From contig NC_092673.1 in assembly GCF_964355755.1 (NCBI RefSeq), forward strand, positions 20,091,001-20,155,000: a DNA stretch of 64,000 nt. The letters are read 5' to 3'. Below the pieces are notes generated by a model, which had not been told where the DNA came from, did not search any database, and saw nothing but the letters and a program-made list of their open reading frames with translations. The stretch is from Antedon mediterranea (lineage: Eukaryota > Echinodermata > Crinoidea > Comatulida > Antedonidae). The position numbers and the translations under genes are program-made. How positions within the stretch are numbered: position 1 is the first letter of the stretch; each line of letters starts with the position of its first letter. Below, piece by piece: positions 59,036 to 64,000 of this stretch.

Positions 59036-59432
59036 ACCTCCTTCTTTATGTCTACCTCCTTCTTTATGTCTACCCCCTTCTTTATGTCTACCTCCTTCTT
59101 TATGTCTACCTCCTTCTTTATGTCTACCCCCTTCTTTATGTCTACTTCCTTCTTTATGTCTACTTCCTTCTTTATGTGTACCTCCTTCTTTATGTCTACT
59201 TCCTTCTTTATGTCTACTTCCTTCTTTATGTCTACTTCCTTCCTTATGTCTACCTCCTTTTTTATGTCTACCCCCTTCTTTATGTCTACCTCCTTCTTTA
59301 TGTCTACCTCCTTCTTTATGTCTACCTCCTTCTTTATGTCTACTTCCTACTTTATGTCTACCTCCTTCTTTATGTCTACTTCCTTCTTTATGTCTACTTC
59401 CTTCTTTATGTCTACTTCCTTCTTTATGTCTA
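59036..59432 (+). repeat. 18-bp minisatellite, left block
   Basis: About 22 units of a TCCTTCTTTATGTCTACC-type repeat with few substitutions. Because the unit is 18 bases, all frames stay open across it and give repetitive open reading frames that are not genes. Confidence 0.9.
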
Positions 59433-59441
59433 CCTGTACCT

Positions 59442-59744
59442 GGGCGTGTGGCGCAGTGTGTTGGACGTTGGACTACCGATCGTCAGACCTAAGTTCGAAT
59501 CTAACTCTCGCCGCATTGCTTGTATCCGTAGGCAAGATACTTTACTTACGTTGCCTCTCTCCACCCAGGTGTATAAATGGGTACCCAGTTAGATCTAGAC
59601 ACAACTTTGCGCTGGTTACCGGCTGCATTATGGGAGTATGTTTCCATACGTGTTTGATCCCAAAAAATACTGGGGTCCTTGTAAAGCGCCTTTGAGCATG
59701 ATTACTCATGAAAAGGGCGCTATATAAATGTGGTATTATTATAT
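59442..59744 (+). mobile_element. tRNA-derived SINE
   Basis: The head GGGCGTGTGGCGCAGTGTG with B-box AAGTTCGAATC is tRNA-like. The body ends in AAAGCGCCTTTGAGCAT and GGGCGCTATATAAATGTGG followed by a TATTATTATA tail, which resembles the 3' domain shared by Deu/V-type SINEs of marine animals. It splits the 18-bp minisatellite. Confidence 0.8.
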
Positions 59745-59947
59745 ATCTACCTCCTTCGTTATGTGTACTTCCTTCTTTATGTCTACCTCCTTCTCTATGT
59801 CTACCTCCTTCTTTATGTCTACCTCCTTCTTTATGTCTACCTCCTTCTTTATGTCTACCCCCTTCTTTATGTCTACCTCCTTCTTTATGTCTACTTCCTT
59901 CTTTATGTCTACCTCCTTCTTTATGCCTACCTCCTTCTTTATGTCTA
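59745..59947 (+). repeat. 18-bp minisatellite, right block
   Basis: About 11 units of the same repeat as 59036-59432, continuing after the SINE. Confidence 0.9.
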
Positions 59948-60179
59948 GACAGGGTTCTGGTAATGTCAAGAATATTCATCAGAGAAAAACTTGAGCATGC
60001 GTATTTAATCATTTAAAAACAATATACAAAAACACAAAAGTGTTTTTTCTTTTCTTTTATGGCTGTGTTGAAAATGTCAACTTAGCACAGCAGCATTACC
60101 TAATGAATACCTTATATATTGATTGTGTAAAACTTTAGCATTACTTAATGAATGCCTTATATATATTGATTGTTTAAAA

Positions 60180-61255
60180 CTTTTAGCATTATCTAATGAA
60201 TAATTAAATACAAACCTTTCAGCATTATCTGATGAATAATTAAATACAAACTTTTCAGCATTATCTAATGAATAATTAAATACAAACTTTTCAGCATTAT
60301 CTAATGAATAATTAAATACAAACTTTTCAGCATTATCTAATGAATAATTAAATAAAAACTTTTCAGCATTATCTAATGAATAATTAAATAAAAACTTTTC
60401 AGCATTATCTAATGAATAATTAAATACAAACTTTTCAGCATTATCTAATGAATAATTAAATACAAACTTTTCAGCATTATCTAATGAATAATTAAATACA
60501 AACTTTTCAGCATTATCTGATGAATAATTAAATACAAACTTTTCAGCATTATCTGATGAATAATTAAATACAAACTTTTCAGCATTATCTAATGAATAAT
60601 TAAATACAAACTTTTCAGCATTATCTGATGAATAATTAAATACAAACTTTTCAGCATTATCTGATGAATAATTAAATACAAACTTTTCAGCATTATCTGA
60701 TGAATAATTAAATACAAACTTTCAGCATTTCTAATGAATAATTCATTAAAAACTTTTCAGCATTATCTAATGAATAATTAAATACAAACTTTTCAGCATT
60801 ATCTAATGAATAATTAAATACAAACTTTTCAGCATTATCTGATGAATAATTAAATACAAACTTTCAGCATTTCTAATGAATAATTCATTAAAAACTTTTC
60901 AGCATTATCTAATGAATAATTAAATACAAACTTTTCAGCATTATCTAATGAATAATTAAATACAAACTTTTCAGCATTATCTGATGAATAATTAAATACA
61001 AACTTTTCAGCATTATCTAATGAATAATTAAATACAAACTTTTCAGCATTATCTCATGAATAATTCAATACAAACTTTTCAGCATTATCTAATGAATAAT
61101 TAAATACAAACTTTTCAGCATTATCTGATGAATTATTCAATACAAACTTTTCAGCATTATCTAATGAATAATTAAATACAAACTTTTCAGCATTATCTGA
61201 TGAATAATTCAATACAAACTTTTCAGCATTATCTCATGAATAAATCATTAGAAAC
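60180..61255 (+). repeat. 36-bp tandem repeat
   Basis: About 29 units of a 36-base repeat containing CTTTTCAGCATTATCTAATG and AATAATTAAATACAAA. Two units carry the same variant (TTTCAGCATTTCTAATG then ATTCATTAAAAAC) at about 60,719 and 60,862, indicating higher-order duplication inside the array. Confidence 0.92.
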
Positions 61256-62695
61256 TTTCTTTAGATTCATAACAACAAAAAAACGCTGCTTAGCCGTATA
61301 TTTACTGTACACGGTAAATATAGTCCAGGCCTATAGCTTAATTTTTAATTTCTGGATATTTCCGGAACAATTATGATTCAAATATAAAAATTGCATATTT
61401 TGTTAATTATTATATCAACTACTTAAAAGTACTTTCTTGAAATTGAACTTTTCGTAGTCCTATTTTGATGATATTAAAAATAGTTGTTCAGAAATATCTT
61501 CTTGTTGTCAATTAATCATCGACGCAGACAATCAATAGAACAATCAATCTGCGCATACGATGTCTGAATGTGTATCGTTTTGTTCATTCGCAACTTTCTA
61601 TAAAGGGCCGCGGTAAAAGACATGGTGATCAAAGAGCGTGTTTGTTTGATTGGCAGCAGTGCTTTAGCGCGTTTGGATAATCGTTTGATCTCACCGCTGA
61701 TGCATATCCTTGTGCTATGTTATCCATGGTAGACCTACAAGGACCGATGACTTGATATGATGTTTCCATTCCATTTCCAAATAACCCTGGTCAAGCCAAC
61801 AAAACGAAAAAATGAAATTCATCTAAGACGTAACGCAAGTGAGTTAACCAATGACAGGCGATGGTTCGAATAATCTATCGCTTGTGATTGTTCAAATCTT
61901 TACGTTGCGCAGTGAGAAACAATTAGGCATTCAAGTATGTCGAAAAGGCTAAAAACGTCTGAGGTCTCCAGCGTCGGAATGTCACTTAGGGTTGCTAAAC
62001 CACGGGCGTCAGGCATCTGTGTTGCGCCACTGGTCCGGTTAAACGCTATATAAGCTTTAAAATGTTTCCATATTAAAATACATTACATTTTATTTATATT
62101 TTAAATAAAGTTCACGATACTAATTTTAGTGTTAACCTGTTACCAAATAATATGCTATGTTTGTTATTTTTATTTATTGTTGACATGTTTCCGTCGTTCT
62201 GGACGACCGTTACTGCTTGTTTGTTATTTTAGTATTCATGTTCATGTTTTTGGCGAATATATAATTTATTATTTTCAAAACGCATAGTTAACAATCGTTT
62301 AATAGGCGTAGTGTGTAAATGGTCATAAGGAATAACATCTATATGTTGTATTACCGTTACCGCTCGCCTGTGTAAATTGACCTATAGTTGGCCTTACATT
62401 ATGTTTTTCATACGCGAAAACATTCATTCATTTTATTATTCCACATTTAATAAATCATAAAATATAGTTTATTATCAACAAAAAAATCCATAGGAGCCAA
62501 CTTAATAACTATCTGATGTATATTGATGGTTAAATATTTCTTGTAAGGTTTTTAATGATTTTGTTTAAGGATAAATTATTCCAAAAAAAAAGTCCGTTAA
62601 AAATAAAGGAGTTTTTCCTGAGGGAACAAAAGGCTGAACATGCATTAGAACTATTATTTATCACCAGTCATTAGATATCACTTTTCCATTAGGTA
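61256..62695. other. Intergenic sequence with small repeat relics
   Basis: A fragment of the palindromic MITE family at 46844-47024 lies at 61827-61912 (GACGTAACGCAAGTGAGTT and inverse). No gene was found in the rest. Confidence 0.5.
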
Positions 62696-62696
62696 G

Positions 62697-62733
62697 AACC
62701 ATGGAGAAATAAACTTATTTCTCCATGGTAGAA
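62697..62733. other. Perfect hairpin
   Basis: ACCATGGAGAAATAA and its inverse TTATTTCTCCATGGT are separated by three or four bases, making a near-perfect stem. It is probably a palindrome from a small transposon or recombination event. Confidence 0.6.
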
Positions 62734-62749
62734 GCAAAGAGATGGTACA

Positions 62750-62850
62750 ACTAATACCCAGTCGCAAGTGATGCGTAAGTAACCAATCAAATGGCAAGAA
62801 TACACTCGTGTGTGTTAAATGTTGTTTATCAACTTCTTATACTTTTAAAT
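62750..62850 (-). repeat. Inverted relic of the long repeat unit
   Basis: AATGGCAAGAATACACTCG and GTTTATCAACTTCTTATAC are inverses of sequence at 1,595-1,670 in the long repeat, so a piece of that family lies here in opposite orientation. Confidence 0.6.
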
Positions 62851-63035
62851 ACGCAATAGTCACCACCGTTTTTCCGCAGATACAATGTGGTGTTGTTTTT
62901 TCTATTATATACAGACGCTTGCTAAGTGTAGTTAGTGTAAATTTGGCGTTTAAATTTATCTATATAAACATTTTTTTCAGTCATTTGCTCCCCTTTATAC
63001 GAAAGCCTATTAGGGCCAACAAAAAAATAATATTG

Positions 63036-63540
63036 CTTTCACAAATTCGAAATAACGAATTATTAATTCGTTTTTTCGAATTATTAATTCGTTATTTCGA
63101 ATTTATTTAAGTAATTTGAAATTTCTAATTAATAATTCGAAATTTCGAATTATTAATTCGAAATTTCGAATTATTTATTTCGTTATTTCAAATTATTAAT
63201 TCGAAATTTCGAATTATTAATTCGAAATTTCGAATTATTAATTCGAAATTTCGAATTAGTAATTCGTTATTTCGAATTCATAATTCGAAATTTCGAATTA
63301 GTAATTCGAAATTTCGAATTAGTAATTCGTTATTTCGAATTAATAATTCGAAATTTCGAATTAGTAATTCGTTATTTCGAATTAATAATTCGAAATTTCG
63401 AATTAGTAATTCGTTATTTCGAATTAATAATTCGAAATTTCAAATTAGTAATTCGAAATTTCAAATTAGTAATTCGTTAATTCAAATTTTTAATTCGTTA
63501 TTTCGAATTAATAATTCGAAATTTCGAATTAATAATTCGA
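63036..63540. repeat. Palindromic TTCGAA satellite
   Basis: Continuous short units of AATTCGAAATTTCGAATTA type, with variants TTCGTTATTTCGAATT. The units are self-complementary, so the array could form many alternative hairpins. Confidence 0.9.
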
Positions 63541-63605
63541 CCTCTGCCCTTTCTAATGACATCCCAACCATCCCGGATTACTTTAGCTAATGCAATCTGG
63601 TCACC

Positions 63606-64000
63606 ATGCGTCCTGAAAACCATTGGATTAGATTATATTTCAATCGTAGCTTAAATTATCAAGAGATTATTAAAATGTTAGCAGAAGATCATGATATTTT
63701 GATAAGTAAACGAACATTAAAGCGAAGGCTGAAAAAAATGTGCCTTAGTCGAAGAAAACGGCATTCTGACGAACTGGAAGTCGCTGCGTTCATTGAAAGT
63801 CATTTACAGACGTCAGGGATGCTACATGGGTACAGGTGGATGCACATTCGTTGCACACAAAATGGGTTAAACATAGATAAAGAGACGGTCAGAATAATTT
63901 TAAACCTTCTTGACCCAGAGAGTGTCGAAGCAAGAAGAAGACGACGACTACACAGAAGAATTTATCATGTACCTGGCCGGCCCAAACTATATCTGGCATA
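63606..64000 (+). pseudogene. Integrase-core transposase, N-terminal part (cut by window edge)
   Basis: Starts ATG at 63606 (MRPENHWIRLYFNRSLNY) and reads through ISKRTLKRRLKKM, SGMLHGYRWMHIRCTQNGL and DPESVEARRRRRLHRRIYH. This is the helix-turn-helix and linker region that precedes the DDE core in a family of integrase-type DNA transposons common in invertebrates (IS3EU/Ginger-like; the exact family is uncertain). Near 63,975 the frame changes: the expected core start G-P-N-Y-I-W-H is in another frame after what looks like a four-base GGCC duplication. The copy is therefore probably broken unless this is a sequence error. Confidence 0.7.

Noticed and set aside
59003-60012. Long open frames in several frames and on both strands (repetitive serine/phenylalanine or leucine/tyrosine proteins)
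   Set aside because: They follow the 18-bp minisatellite, whose unit length keeps all frames open. The sequence has no start context, domain or codon signal.
60180-63540. Possible CRISPR array
   Set aside because: The repeats are contiguous tandem satellites with no unique spacers, in eukaryotic DNA.

Overview
The window looks like repeat-rich, intron-bearing nuclear DNA of a marine invertebrate. I infer a deuterostome, probably an echinoderm, from host exons coding for MAM, PAN/apple, EGF and EAR (epitempin) repeats, very frequent AGGCCTA motifs, and a dense mixture of DNA transposons, LINEs, Helitrons and minisatellites. This assignment is inference only. There are no bacterial-type operons, rRNA genes or CRISPR arrays.

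Layout. (1) 1-15.6 kb: a 5'-truncated LINE reverse transcriptase, then two copies of a long degenerate repeat unit. The second copy has been opened by at least four DNA transposons, and comparison with the first copy shows most of the insertion sites. (2) 16-19.7 kb: a non-autonomous transposon, then minus-strand exons of a secreted or surface EAR-repeat gene (gene A). (3) 20,164-36,681: a 16.5-kb Polinton/Maverick (virus-like transposon) with ~540-bp terminal inverted repeats and a perfect 6-bp target duplication TATACT. It carries protein-primed DNA polymerase B, an A32-type packaging ATPase, adenain-type protease, major capsid protein, penton-like and core-like proteins, a chromodomain integrase and a PC4-domain protein. 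It is dead as it stands: polymerase, capsid and protease are all damaged. The polymerase is also split by two head-to-tail non-autonomous Helitrons. (4) 36.7-43 kb: a LINE zinc-finger (zf-RVT) remnant and further gene A exons (EGF, PAN, MAM). The Polinton therefore sits inside an intron of gene A. A 364-bp tandem array of tRNA-like units also lies here. (5) 43.6-56 kb: a third Helitron, a duplicated EAR exon fragment, several inverted-repeat transposons, and two 2.3-kb copies of one transposon facing each other. (6) 56-59 kb: the 3' end of a second EAR-repeat gene (gene B) on the plus strand, with four exons, a stop and a poly(A) signal. (7) 59-64 kb: 18-bp and 36-bp tandem repeats, a tRNA-derived SINE, a TTCGAA palindromic satellite, and the start of an integrase-type transposase gene cut by the window edge.

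Most notable are the Polinton's exon-built acidic leader on the polymerase (four small phase-0 exons, each ending ATG|GTAAG and apparently duplicated in pairs), its PC4-domain gene, and an insertion record clean enough to order events: gene A intron, then Polinton, then tandem Helitrons.
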